Source: Chara braunii (Eukaryota > Streptophyta > Charophyceae > Charales > Characeae). From it: a stretch of 64,000 nucleotides of DNA. Positions 43,314 to 54,149 of the stretch are shown in pieces (position 1 is the stretch's first letter; each line of letters starts with the position of its first letter). The notes below the pieces were generated by a model. That model was given only the letters and a program-made list of their open reading frames with translations, was not told the origin of the DNA and did no database searches. The stretch is from contig BFEA01000083.1 in the NCBI GenBank assembly GCA_003427395.1, positions 3,474,051 to 3,538,050 of the forward strand, written 5' to 3'. The translations under genes and the position numbers were made by a program.

Positions 43314-44311
43314 TGCGAGGATCTGGGTCCTCGGCAGGCCTGAGGGGCCCGGTTGCAGTGGTGCTCGCCCTAAGTGAAGGCGGGCCTAACTTATCACAAG
43401 AGGTCTTTGACTGTCAATTTCATATTTGGGGTCCAGGTAGTTGCGACGCGCTGGTTAGTTGAGAAACACAGGCCGAGCAACCAAGACATTTCCACGGCCT
43501 TCTGGGCCTTTCTGAAGCACGCAGGCCCTGGACGAGAAACACAGCCTCATACATTGACAGTTGGGAGGCCCAACCAACAGAGGCCCAGTAACTGCAAAAT
43601 AGCACGCAACATCTTGGGGTCTACCGGAAGCTTCTGGGCCCAAGCCAAATCCAGCCAGGCTGCGAAGCAGGCAGGCTTTTTCCATATAGGAAAGAGCTTG
43701 CCAATCGGAGCCTCATTCAGGCACTCGCATGCTAGCGGTAGCGCTGCTGGAACAAAGGCTCGTGGGCTGCTGCTGGCGCTGAGAGGCGAGGTGCAGCACG
43801 TCCGGTCGTGCAGGGGAGAAGGGAGGTGCTGAGGGCAGCGCCATAGCCCAACCACCATAGCTGGTGGGCTTGGACTACAGTGAGGCGCACGAGTGGTCTT
43901 CGGGTGTAAGGGAAGGCGTGGGTGTAAAGTGAGGAAAGAGTGAAGGATGATGATGATGATGATGATGTGAGGGCATATACCTTATATTGGCAATGGTCTG
44001 CATTTGGGCCACATCTTCAGGTTCTTCAGGTTGCCACTGATGTCAACAGTTGCATTGTCGATTAGTAGGCTGGTCGTAGCTATGTAGTAGTAGGTTGGGC
44101 GCTGAGCGCCAAGTAGGAGTGTGAAGGGAGTGGACTATTGTGTTATTGGCGGAGAGAGAAAGCTCTCCTTGACATTGGTTTTCAATACCACGAACCTCCA
44201 TTGGTGTATTATTGGTGCAATGCTGCTCTCTGAACACGATGTGACTATCTGGCTTTCAATGTGATGGTGTAATCTGGAATTGTCATCTCGTTGTTGCTTA
44301 TTTTCCTTACA
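43314..44311 (+). mobile_element. 3' LTR of element D
   Basis: Starts TGCGAGGATC after the purine tract AAAGGAGGGAA and ends TTTTCCTTACA, 998 bp. It has a longer GAT run (near 43947) than the 5' LTR. The next base continues the composite unit (R4, copy 2). Confidence 0.9.
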
Positions 44312-44420
44312 GAATGTCAGTTTCAGTTTTATTGTTTCACTGAAAGCAGATTGTGGGATTGCATCTGGGGGAAGGATGGGAGGAAGGCAGTATTGCTTGT
44401 TTGACTGGGTCTATCAAAGG

Positions 44421-44873
44421 TTGGGCAAGTCTCCATAAGTTTGGGGAGGCCCAGTGCTATTTTTTATTCTGAATTGCTTGGAGAACCAGACATGTTCCAT
44501 AAGTTTGGGTGGTCTGGTTCCTCTGATTTGCGAGGGTTGACTGTGAGTGACTTTCAGGGGCCAAGCATGTTCCAGAAGTTTGGATGGCTTGGTCGCCTTG
44601 GTTACTTTGCGTTTCTTTCTGTTTCTTCAGTTTTTGAACGAGGAGGTCTGAGCATGTTCCATAAGTTTGGGTGGCTCAGCCTCTTCCTGCTTTGGGTTTA
44701 AGAGAAATGAAACCAGGTTGAGGGCCAAGACATGTTCCATAAGTTTGGGTGGTCTTGGTCCAACGCCACACACCTGCTGGAACCAGAAGGTTATAATTTG
44801 ACTATACTTTATTACTATCCTACTTATGAACACGCTAGTCAGACACGGTTCCACAAGTTTGGGTAGTTTGATT
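44421..44873 (+). repeat. Covarying hairpin array, copy 2 (CATAAGTTTGGGTGG core)
   Basis: Six hairpins. Positions and arms: 44421-44454 TTGGGC/GCCCAG; 44483-44520 GAACCAGAC/GTCTGGTTC (9 bp perfect); 44559-44594 GGCCAAGC/GCTTGGTC; 44648-44679 CTGAGC/GCTCAG; 44723-44760 GGCCAAGAC/GTCTTGGTC; 44836-44874 TAGTCAGAC/GTTTGATTA. The cores are near identical. A seventh, near 45115, has lost its right arm. The order matches copy 1, with 44483 having no counterpart there. Mispairs are all G.T. Confidence 0.87.
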
Positions 44874-44874
44874 A

Positions 44875-45422
44875 TAGCTTATCACCAACTGAAGAGAGTA
44901 TTAATTAAGAATAAACTTGTGGTACGAAGGGGCAGACTGAATCTTGAGCTGAAGATGATTGGTTCAGTTATATGCTACCTCAGAAAACTAAGTGCAAATA
45001 ATTGTATAAAACTGTGATACTTAAATAGTTCAGGGCGACTAGGGTGATCTAGTCATATGCCCAAATAAGAAAACAGTTATTGTGCCCTGTGTTTGTGTAT
45101 ACTCGATGGTTGAGCTAGACATATTCCACAAGGTATAAAGGGATAAATCATTGAGAGACTATGAACTATTGTTTGATAAATTGACTTTGGGATGGTGAGA
45201 GTACTAACCTTTGTGGTTTGGCCTGCATGAGATTGAGTGCGACTACTACTTAGTTTGAGTTTCAATTTGATAGGTAGTTGCTTTAGTTGCTCGCCACGTG
45301 CTAGAGCCATCGGAGTTAGCTCAGAAAATGCAGGAATTGAAAACATTTTCAATTCTTGCATTTTCTGAGCTAAGTTTTTTTTACTTGGGTCAATTTTTGC
45401 ATTTCTGGGATCTTTTGTTATA
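44875..45422 (+). repeat. R4 copy 2 between the two hairpin series
   Basis: Homologous to 10187-10743. It includes a GACTAG/CTAGTC hairpin (near 45037-45054) where copy 1 has only a weak one, and a duplicated TTCAATTCTTGCATTTTCTG-like stretch near 45315-45370 that is a local inverted repeat (CAGAAAATGCAGGAATTG facing CAATTCTTGCATTTTCTG). No open frame is shared with copy 1. Confidence 0.7.
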
Positions 45423-46010
45423 CTTGGCTTTGTATAAATTTTGGTAAGCTATTTTCTTTACGGGAAGTGTTGTCGAAATTTCTACAAAGCCAAGGAGTTA
45501 GTCAGATTTTGTCTTTTCAAAGTTCAACTTGTCAGACTTTTATGACTTAGTAAAAATTTGGAGAGTCGCCTTTTCTTAAGGGAGTGGTGCCCGAATTTTA
45601 GCTAATTCAGGGAGTTGGACAAAATTGGACCTTGAGAAGTCAAAGTCATTTTTATTCTGAACTTAGCTTTGTATAAATCTTGGAATAGCACTTTCCCTTC
45701 GGGAAGCGATGCCGAAATTTCTATAAATCTAAGGAGTTAGTTAAATTTTGTCTTAGTTGGACTCGAGGTTTGCCTTGGGTTCATATCTGACTTCGTAAAA
45801 ATTTGGAAAACCTTCTTGTCTAAAGGGAGTGTTGCCCAAATTTTTACTAATTCAAGGAGGTAGACAAAATTTGGCTTTCCAGATTTAAAGTTCGATTTTT
45901 TTTTTTGTATTTGAGTTATTATAAATTTTGGAAAGGCACTTTTCCTACGGGAAGCGCTGCCAAAATTTTCTTAGTTTAGAGGAGTTAGACAGGTGGCGAT
46001 TCTAGCAATC
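45423..46010 (+). repeat. Series of long hairpins, copy 2
   Basis: Counterparts of the five in copy 1. In the first (45423-45494), 24 of 25 arm positions still pair although the arms changed. GGCAA/TTGCC in copy 1 is GGTAA/TTGTC here, pairing by G.T. The third (about 45668-45725) has TTCCC-TTCG-GGAAG at its tip, a classic stable RNA tetraloop. The fifth ends near 45980 with AGCGCTGCCAAAATTTTC. Confidence 0.82.
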
Positions 46011-46139
46011 CACCCTGAATAGGGAGATGCTGGTATAGGTTTGCCTTACGTTGGGTACCGTCTTAGAAGTAGGCCTATGTTTAGTTTGCAAGAGAACCTT
46101 GAGTGAGATTGTGATATGGAGATTATTCTTCATGGACTT

Positions 46140-47640
46140 CACTGATAACAGGTCGGTTGTCGATTCGTCGGTTTACGACTCAACTCCAATTCACTTTTGC
46201 CACTCAACCTAAAAGCTTTAGCCGTGTGATTTTAATTGTTTTGTTGTGTTTTCGCCCGGACTTTATTTGAATGGGGATTTAACGAAAGTACTGAGTATTT
46301 TATTTTGAGGAGTTGCACAAGAGTGAGGCTTGCATGGCTAAAGCGAGGGGTGTGAGTACAGAGAATGGTTGAAGTTGACCCCGTGTAGTGCATGGACTTT
46401 TAATAAACTCTTTGATGTGATTGAGGTATGTTTGGTAGTTCGGACTTTGGATTTGACTGCCTGCGACCATATACATATATATGGCTGAGAGGAGTTCCAC
46501 TGTGAATGTGAGAAGTGATCGTCACATAAGTATAACCCTCTATGTCTTGAGTGTCTCGCTTGGCCTACCGTGACCACGCGTAAGGGTTAAACAGATTGTG
46601 CGTTTGAGAGAAGAGGAAGATGCTCTTTTATCCTTTGCTTTCTAGAGTTTCTATGGTTGGACGTTGTAGTCCGTGGCAGTCGTCAAAGTCAAACCCCTTG
46701 ATTTCTCTCCAGGCCCTCGATGATGGAGCTGGTCTCTATAGGGATAAGAGACGATTGCCACCACAGGAATGAACCTGTGTACCACCCACTCTCCGCAGGG
46801 TGCAAAAGAGGGTGTGCTTCTCAACCACACTTGGCGGTTGTCCAGCGTCGAGAGATCAGCCCCTCAACGCGTGTGTCAGCCGACACTTGAGTGTCGAATG
46901 CGACCGTGAAGATTAACGAGGATCGCATGAGTATGGGTACTACATAGTACGCCATTATTGCGATCGCTTGCATACACTTGCATTGCGAGTCGATATGAGT
47001 TAGCCATGCGTCCCGCGCGGTTTTATACTAAGTCTAGCGCGCGACGCCTATCCGATTTCCGCATCAGAGAGTTATGGGATGGCTACTAAGGAACTAGGAG
47101 TGTTGTCGCGTTGTTTGTTCTGTCTCGTTCTGTATGTGTATGTGCTCATGCGTGCGTGTTGTAATTTTGATGTTCATTAGAGAGGTGTACGCGCGGTGTG
47201 TGGATGCGTCCTAGTCAACCCGACGACGGGTCGTGCTTGGGACCTCAGCCCCCCAAGGCGTCGGTTCGCGTGCGGGTCCGATAGAGATGTAAAACTGCAT
47301 GTACCCATATGCTACAACGTACGACAAACGCCCTCGGCTGGTCCACCTCTGCGATTGCACCTGATTCGCTTTCGTATTGTGGACTGGTAGCTCGGCGGGG
47401 ATACGGCCACCGAAGGGAGGTGACACCTCCCGCAAGGTGGAGGTAGGCCGTGCCTCGCGTAGGCCCTATCCTGTGGTAGGTGCTCGCGAGAGGTATGGCT
47501 GGCGCACTCGGTCGGAGCAGCTTGCGGAAGCTCCATTATGTATTCACAACGAGGATAAGACCAACTCCTGCGTGACGCGGCCAGGAGGGTCCCGCCCTCC
47601 CTTGTGCGGTGCCGGACCGATGCGCGCGATGGCGGTCTGC
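46140..47640 (+). repeat. Composite unit copy 2, R4 end with a 190-bp insertion
   Basis: Homologous to 20330-21880. Near 46700-46890 about 190 bp not found in copy 1 interrupts the unit that is tandemly duplicated there. The inserted part contains a GAACCTGTG/CACAGG-like inverted repeat and CAGCCGACAC. Homology ends at about 47640. Confidence 0.8.
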
Positions 47641-47872
47641 CGACCAGTTAGGAAACAAAAAAGAAAAAAAATTGGTCCGCCTACGCTAGCAGCCGGGCCG
47701 CTCGGGTCACCGTACTTTCCCGAAAGGCCCGACCGTGCAAGGACCAGGGAAGGTCATAGCGGAAAAAAAAATAAAAAATAAAAATTCAAAAAAAAACTAT
47801 GTTATGCAAAAATATAAACTGAACAACTTTTGCCTCAGGGTCACATCGAACTTTTTTACTATTGTAAGGAAC
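47641..47872. other. A-rich spacer
   Basis: A-rich runs (47650-47671, 47763-47798) and a short GC stretch with GGTCCGCC. Nothing recognised. Confidence 0.4.
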
Positions 47873-47985
47873 CGCTAAAACACAGATTGAGAACACTGCT
47901 GATTTTTGGGATTTGCCAATGGAATGAATGCCTTGCTGAGATTCCCGCACTCGCCTGTGATTTCTAAGTCTGTGTGTGTGGGCTA
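47873..47985 (+). mobile_element. Fragment of a C-type LTR, plus strand
   Basis: Starts TGTAAGGAACCGC and continues ACACAGATTGAGAACACTG, GGGATTTGCCAATGGAATGA and CCTTGCTGAGATTCCCGCA. This is the reverse complement of the outer end of the element C LTRs (12818 and 20231 inward) for about 110 bp. It then runs into GTGTGTGGGCTACTC, where the 92-bp satellite begins. Only the first tenth of the LTR remains. Confidence 0.8.
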
Positions 47986-48755
47986 CTCAAACTCTTGTTT
48001 TTCACTCACATACTAGTAGGTAGTGCTCCGATTCTTCTATGGATGATGTCATGTTGGTTACTTGTGATTTGGGCTACTCACACTCTTGCTTTTCACTCAT
48101 ACACTAGTAGGTAGTGCACCGCAACTTTCATGGATGATCCTTGATGCAATCTTGGTGATTTGGGCTACTCACACTCTTGCTTTTCACTCACACACTAGTA
48201 GGTAGTGCACCGCGACTTCCATGGATCTTTGATGCAATCTTGGTGATTTGGGCTACTCACACTCTTGTTTTTCACTCGTACACTAGTAGTTAGTGCACCG
48301 CTACTTTCATGGATGATCCTTGATGCAATCTTGGTGATTTGGGCTACTCACACTCATGTTTTTCACTCACACACTAGTAGGTAGTGCACCGCAATTTTCA
48401 TGTGATGATCCTGGATGCAATCTTTGGTGATTTGGGTCACTCACACTCATGCTTTTCACTCACACACTAGTAGGTAGTGCATCGCAACTTTCATGGATGA
48501 TCCTTGATGCAATCTTGGTGATTTGGGCTACTCGCACTCTTGCTTTTCACTCGTACACTAGTAGGTAGTGCACCGCTTCTTTCATGGATGATCTTTGATG
48601 CAATCTTGGTGATTTGGGCTACTCACACTCTTGCTTTTCATTCATACACTAGTAGGTAGTGCACCGCAACTTCCATGGATGATCTTTGATGCAATCTTGG
48701 TGATTTGGGCTACTCACACTCTTGCTTTTCACTCACACACTAGTAGGTAGTGCAC
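47986..48755. repeat. Satellite A, about 90-93 bp units
   Basis: About eight units containing GATTTGGGCTACTCACACTC, TTTTCACTCACACACTAG, TAGGTAGTGCACCGC and ATGGATGATCCTTGATGCAA. Units agree closely. It runs into an assembly gap, so the array length is unknown. Confidence 0.92.
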
Positions 48756-49215
48756 NNNNNNNNNNNNNNNNNNNNNNNNNNNNNNNNNNNNNNNNNNNNN
48801 NNNNNNNNNNNNNNNNNNNNNNNNNNNNNNNNNNNNNNNNNNNNNNNNNNNNNNNNNNNNNNNNNNNNNNNNNNNNNNNNNNNNNNNNNNNNNNNNNNNN
48901 NNNNNNNNNNNNNNNNNNNNNNNNNNNNNNNNNNNNNNNNNNNNNNNNNNNNNNNNNNNNNNNNNNNNNNNNNNNNNNNNNNNNNNNNNNNNNNNNNNNN
49001 NNNNNNNNNNNNNNNNNNNNNNNNNNNNNNNNNNNNNNNNNNNNNNNNNNNNNNNNNNNNNNNNNNNNNNNNNNNNNNNNNNNNNNNNNNNNNNNNNNNN
49101 NNNNNNNNNNNNNNNNNNNNNNNNNNNNNNNNNNNNNNNNNNNNNNNNNNNNNNNNNNNNNNNNNNNNNNNNNNNNNNNNNNNNNNNNNNNNNNNNNNNN
49201 NNNNNNNNNNNNNNN
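48756..49215. other. Assembly gap, 460 N
   Basis: Unknown bases within the satellite. Unit type changes across the gap. Confidence 0.95.
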
Positions 49216-50520
49216 ATGGATGACCTTTGGTTCAACCTTGGTGATCTTGCCTACTTAGACTCTTGCTTTCACTCACATGATAGTATGTGATGTTCCGGAT
49301 CTTACTTAGTTGATCTCTTCCGTATTTGCATATGCTTTCCACTAGTTCTAGCTTCCCATTGTCATGTTCATGCTTGATGTGATGACCCGGATCCTACTTA
49401 GTTGATCTGTTCCCTATGTACATGTGCTTTCCATTAGTTCTAGCTCCTCATTGTCATATTCATACTTGATGTGATGACCCGGATCGTACTTAGTTGATCT
49501 TTCACCCATGTGCATGTGTTTTCCACAAGGTCTAGCTTCTCGTTGTCATGTTGATGTGTGTTGTGATGTTCTGGATCTTACTTTAGTTGAGCTCTTCTCT
49601 ATGTGCATGTCCTTTCCATTAGTTCTAGCTTCTCGTTGCCGTGTTCATGTGTGTTGAGATGTCCCGGATCTTAGTTAGTTCATCTCTTCTCTATGTGCAT
49701 GTGCTTCCCTTTAGTTCTAGCGTCTCATTGTCATGTTCGTGCTTGAAGTTATGTTCCGGATCTTACTTAGTTGATCTCTTTCCTAAGTGCGTGTGCTTTC
49801 CATTAGTTCTAGCTCCTCATTGTCATGTTTATACTTGATGTGATGATCCGGATCCTACTTAGTTGATCTTTCACCCATGTGCATGAGCTTTCCACAAGTT
49901 CTAGCTTCTCATTGTCATGTTCATACTTGATGTGATGTTCCGGATCTTACTTGGTTGACCTCTTCTCTATGTGCATATGCGTTCCACTAGCTCTAACTTC
50001 TCATTGTCATGTTCATGTGTGTTGTGATGTTCCGGTTCCTACTTAGTGATCTTTCCTTCATGTGCATGTGCTTTTCGCTAGTTCTAGCTTCTCATTGTCG
50101 TATTCATATGTGTTGTGATGATTCTGATTCCTTCTTAGTTGATCCTCCCCTCATGTGCATGTGCTTTTCACTAGTTCTTGCTTCTCATTGTCATGTCCAT
50201 GTGTGTTGTGATGTGCTTTTCACTAGTTCTAGCTTCTCATTGTCATGTCCATATATTTTGTGAAGCTCCGGTTCCTACTTTGTTGATCTTTCCTTTGTGT
50301 GCATGTGCTTTTCACTAGTCCTAGCTTCTCATTGACATGTGTATTTGTGTTGGGATGTTCTGGTCCTTGCTTAGTTGATCCCTTCTCTATGTGCATGTGC
50401 TTTCCATTAAGTTTTAGCTTCTCATTGTCAAAGTTCATGTATGTTGTGATGTTCGGGCTCCTACTCAGGTTGACCTGTCCTCTATGTGCATATGCTTTTC
50501 ACTAAATCTAGCTTCTAATT
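49216..50520. repeat. Satellite B, 92-93 bp units, related to satellite A
   Basis: About 13 units with CCGGATCTTACTTAGTTGAT, ATGTGCATGTGCTTTCCA, TAGTTCTAGCTTCTCATTG and TCATGTTCATG. Spacing of the CCGGATC motif is 92-93 bp. The first unit (49216-49290) is a hybrid: it starts like satellite A (ATGGATGACCTTTGGTTCAA, CTTGGTGAT) and ends like B. Later units drift (CCGGTTCCTACTT). Open frames are repeat artefacts. Confidence 0.92.
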
Positions 50521-50613
50521 GTCAAGATCATTCGTGTTGTAATATTCGGTTCATACGTAGTTGGTCTTTCATTTGGCTGCTACTGGGGGGTGATGACTTG
50601 ATTAGGATTAAAA

Positions 50614-50664
50614 ATCTATTTTCTCTCTCTTTCTCCCTCTCTCTTTTTCTATTTCACTCTCCCT

Positions 50665-50725
<61 letters not shown>

Positions 50726-50860
50726 NTTTCTTTTTCTCTTTCCCTCTCTCTCTCCCTCCCTTTCTCACTCTCTATCCCTCCCCCTCTCTCTCCTCCCTCT
50801 CGACCACTCTTTCTCTCCCCGTTCACCTTGCCCCCCTCTCTCCCTTCCCTTCACTTGGCA
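50614..50860. repeat. CT-rich microsatellite
   Basis: CTCTCTTTCTCCCTCTC grading into a pure CT run (about 50672-50725), one undetermined base, then CT/CCCT-rich sequence. It bounds the satellite on the right. Confidence 0.9.
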
Positions 50861-52319
50861 TATGACTAACCCTTCCCCCCTCACTTGGTACATTGCCAGG
50901 GTGTGAACAGTAAAGGAAGGTCAGACCTCACTTGGTGGGGAGAGAGGGCAAGGGAAAGGTAGCCGGTCCCTTGTGCCACCAAGAAGGTAGAGAAAAAGGA
51001 CGTTGGAAAAGTGAGAAAAGGACGAGATCCGGAGAAAGTTTAAGTTAAAGCGAGGTTAGTTTGACTCAACCATTTCCCCGACTGCATGGCTATGAGAGGA
51101 GGATGGGCTGATTGAGCAATTAATGGGAACAAAGAACAACCAAAGAGCATGGAAAGGATCGACATGAGGGAAGGGTTATGTGTTGACCCCCAACGGGGGA
51201 TTGCATGGATCTTTGCTTTGTGTGGGATTGTGCAGGTAAGTGGAGGCTAAGGTTGCCTTGAGCGGGATAGGGCCGGGAGGAACCGGGCATCAAATTGAAG
51301 AGGGAAGAGGGGCAAAGGGCTACGGTACCTTAGCATAAAGCCAACCGATGGAAATGGCCTTTGCTTTTGAGAAGCGGAGTGTAAACGAGGAAATGGAGTA
51401 CGATCTTGCCAAAGGGAATGTGAAGTTATGTGTGCATGCATGCAAAGGCCCCGAAAAGACTAAGGGGCCAGCTTCAATAAGAGTAGTGTGAGTTATGAGA
51501 CCCGAGAGGTGCATAGGGGCGAGGGGGAGGACGGCTTCGCCGCACCCCGATGACGCCGTAGGAACGCAAGGTTTAGGGAAATGGTGCGCAGCCTAAGGAT
51601 GACGCTTAGCCTGCGCACAAAAGAAGAAAACTCTCAAAGAACCCCTGGACTGCCTGCGTATTGGAAGGAGCAATTGCTTGAGAACACGACAAAGAATCAA
51701 AAAAAAATCAGCGTTGCAGAATGACCAGTGACACTACCACCCGGCGGGAGGGCTGAGCTACATCCCGAATGTCAAAGCTCTCTCGCGCGATGGCCCACCC
51801 CCATCCATCTCAAAGCACTAGGTGGGGGTGACCCTAGGACGAACGACCCGCGCCCTGAGCATGAGTGTGGGTGGGCCGAGCCAACTGGGACCCGTAGTGG
51901 GGTCGACTAAGGCTTGAAAGTCTACTGGGGTTTGGCGGTACAAAAATGGTGGAGATGTCGGGTACACAACCCAAGATAAGGAAAATTGACTTGTGTTTGC
52001 TCTTTCCCTTGTGAGAAATCAGACTTGAGGGTGGCTGGGTGCATGGCATGGCGAGGCCTAGAGGTATAACATGCATGCTTTGCACTCGATTAGTCGTCTC
52101 CTTTGCGGGGTGACTCTAGCCCTCCTTCGTCCGGTGCTGGTGTTCGCCAGTCCGGGGAAGCCTTGGGCAAGTCGCAGGTCGACCCTTCCTTTTCGTATGA
52201 AAGAAGGGCTCCGGTTACCTGACAGGCAGTTGGTGCTTGGGGTTAAGCTGGGTTCCAATGAAAATCTCGCGGCGGAGTGATCCGACCGACCGGGTGCCCT
52301 TCTACCTTTTTCTTCCAAC
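50861..52319. other. No recognised gene
   Basis: Mixed sequence. A GATGACGCCG / GCGCAGCC-x-GGATGACGCTTAGCCTGCGC stretch near 51550-51620 can fold back (TGCGCAGCCTAAG facing CTTAGCCTGCGCA, 51577-51618). The rest is featureless. This could be the left part of composite copy 3, but it has no partner in the window. Confidence 0.4.
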
Positions 52320-53173
52320 ATGAACACAACGGGTCATCAAGAAGGAACAATCCCGCCCTATGAAAGGACAGACAAGTGAGATCAAGAAGCAGCCTGCAGA
52401 GGAGGCCTTCAGGAGTCAGAGGGTGGAAGAGAGGGCAAACGAGCAAAAGGGTGAGGAAATCCCCCTGCTGGATAAGAAGATGTCGGAGCCACAAGAGACA
52501 CTAGCAGGAAAGGACTTAGAGGTAGGAGAGTTTGAATGGAGGATGCTCACCGTCTTGGCACACGAGCAGGGACTAGTGAGGCCAGGGGTGAGGCCACCAA
52601 CAGAGGCCAACATGGATGAGGCTGCACCACCTACAATTCAAAGAGAAACTGTGGGGCAACAGGAGGCTCAAGAGAGTGTGGGACAGGCCAGGGTTGAGGC
52701 TGAGGTAGGGGAGGATCTGGAGGTTTCTCAGAAAACCCCACCACCTCAGGGTATGCCTCTGATTGCAGGTCTGGAGGATGCGCTGGGATCTTGGGCCACT
52801 GGATCCGGGGCAGAGGAGCGATTGAGTGAGCAGATGGCGCAGACAGATGACAGAGCAGCATGCCCCATTCCTTCAGAGCATCCACAGCAGGAGAACATGA
52901 GTGAGGCTACAGCAGTCCCCTCATCTGTGCCCTCCCAAGGAGCTGACAAGATGGAGCAGAAGAAGGTTGGAAGATGTTTCTACTGCAAGAAGGGCAAACA
53001 CCCACAGGAGACCTGTCCCAAAAGCCTCTAAGGATGAGGCGAATGGCTTGTTTTCTTGGGATCCTTCTGGGGTACGTAGGGATAAGTATGGGAACCTGAT
53101 CCTAAAGACTCGTGATGGGATACGGGCGCAGTTGTATAGGCAGCTGCAGGAGGACATGAGTGATCAGGGATAG
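52320..53173 (+). pseudogene. Gag-like open frame with CCHC zinc knuckle
   Basis: The main frame (52360-53031, 223 codons) is acidic and Glu/Gln-rich, and ends with the knuckle CFYCKKGKHPQETC (C-x2-C-x4-H-x4-C) seven codons before the stop. A frame from ATG 52320 reads NTTGHQEGTIPPYERTDK and stops as the main one begins. A third frame takes over after the knuckle (ASKDEANGLFSWDPSGVRRD) to 53173. One ancestral protein of about 280 residues with two frame changes is the simplest reading. A single knuckle suggests a nucleic-acid-binding gag-like protein. No protease or RT follows, and the family is unknown. Confidence 0.5.
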
Positions 53174-54149
53174 GGTTCTTTCATAGGGTCCGGAAATGTC
53201 TAGATTTTGACAAGTATAAAGCATCTCTGGCTCACTACTGATAGATGATTATAGGAGGACACATGGAGGATTGGATCACGCCCATGTACATCAGTTAGTT
53301 GAGTCATTACTGAGATGTTTACGTTCGCATATTGACTTTCAGGCTTAGTTGTACATAGGATGGTATTGAGTGTGACACTGATTTCCTCATTTTTACTTTC
53401 ACATTTTTCAGTGTGGTGTGGAGTGTTCTTAGATAGTGTTTTTGTGTGAGTTTATGATTCTTTCTCGTTAAGAGCGGTGTGAGATCCTGGTTTCTTTTTA
53501 CCTTGACTCTTCCTTTGACACCTTGTACGGATACTCTGAGTCCTTGTTGAGTATTGTGACACTTGGTACAATACCCAAACTTTTTGTGTGATACTTGGAG
53601 TCTTTGTACGATACCTTGACCGTTTTGATATGGACGGGAGCCTTTGATTGTTGCAAAGCCTCAGATTCTGTGTGCATATGCGGGTCTCAGACTTCTTTCT
53701 TTTTGTGTGGTGTGTCACTCTCACTCTCAGTTCGTGGACTTGCTCATATGAATGATTGTTGTGATGAAGTAAATATTGTAAAATGACCTGATCTGCACCA
53801 TCTTCCTCTGTACTTAGGCATACATGTCACAATCATTATGGCAGACGAAGTCATACAGTGAAAGAAAGTGCATCTCACGTCTGTCTGAGAGAAAGACTTG
53901 TGTCGTAATCTGTAAAGGCATGAATGATGATAAAATGGGAAGGTCACAACTAAAGTTGTCTTTTGTATGATTCGAAAGGTCGAAAGAAGGAAACTCAATG
54001 GCCGGTTGGGTTTTTCTTATATGAAAGTGAAATTGTGGAAGAGCACTCCAATGAGATGCTATAACAATGAGAAATTTTTTGTGAGTCTGATAAGGAAAGG
54101 CCAAAAATTTTGGTGAGAATTATGGATGGAAAACTTCTGGCAATTGTGA
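53174..54149. other. No recognised features; pyrimidine-rich part
   Basis: 53480-53640 has recurrent TTGTACGATAC/TTGTGTGATAC-like motifs spaced about 30 bp (GATACTTGGAGTC, GATACCTTGACCG, ATACTCTGAGTCC), a weak minisatellite. Otherwise nothing. Confidence 0.4.

Larger units (their letters stand above)
35359..44311 (+). mobile_element. Ty3/gypsy element D, nearly full length, broken
   Basis: Order: LTR (35359-36329), primer-binding site (36333-36344), leader, gag (37533-39290), AT-rich insertion, protease (39760-40140), RT (40400-41137), RNase H (41174-41860), integrase (41900-43276), purine tract (43303-43313), LTR (43314-44311). It interrupts copy 2 of the composite unit between R3 and R4. 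Every coding domain carries stops or shifts. The LTRs agree at about nine bases in ten by eye. The left LTR is not alignable before 35359, and no target-site duplication was found. Confidence 0.9.
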
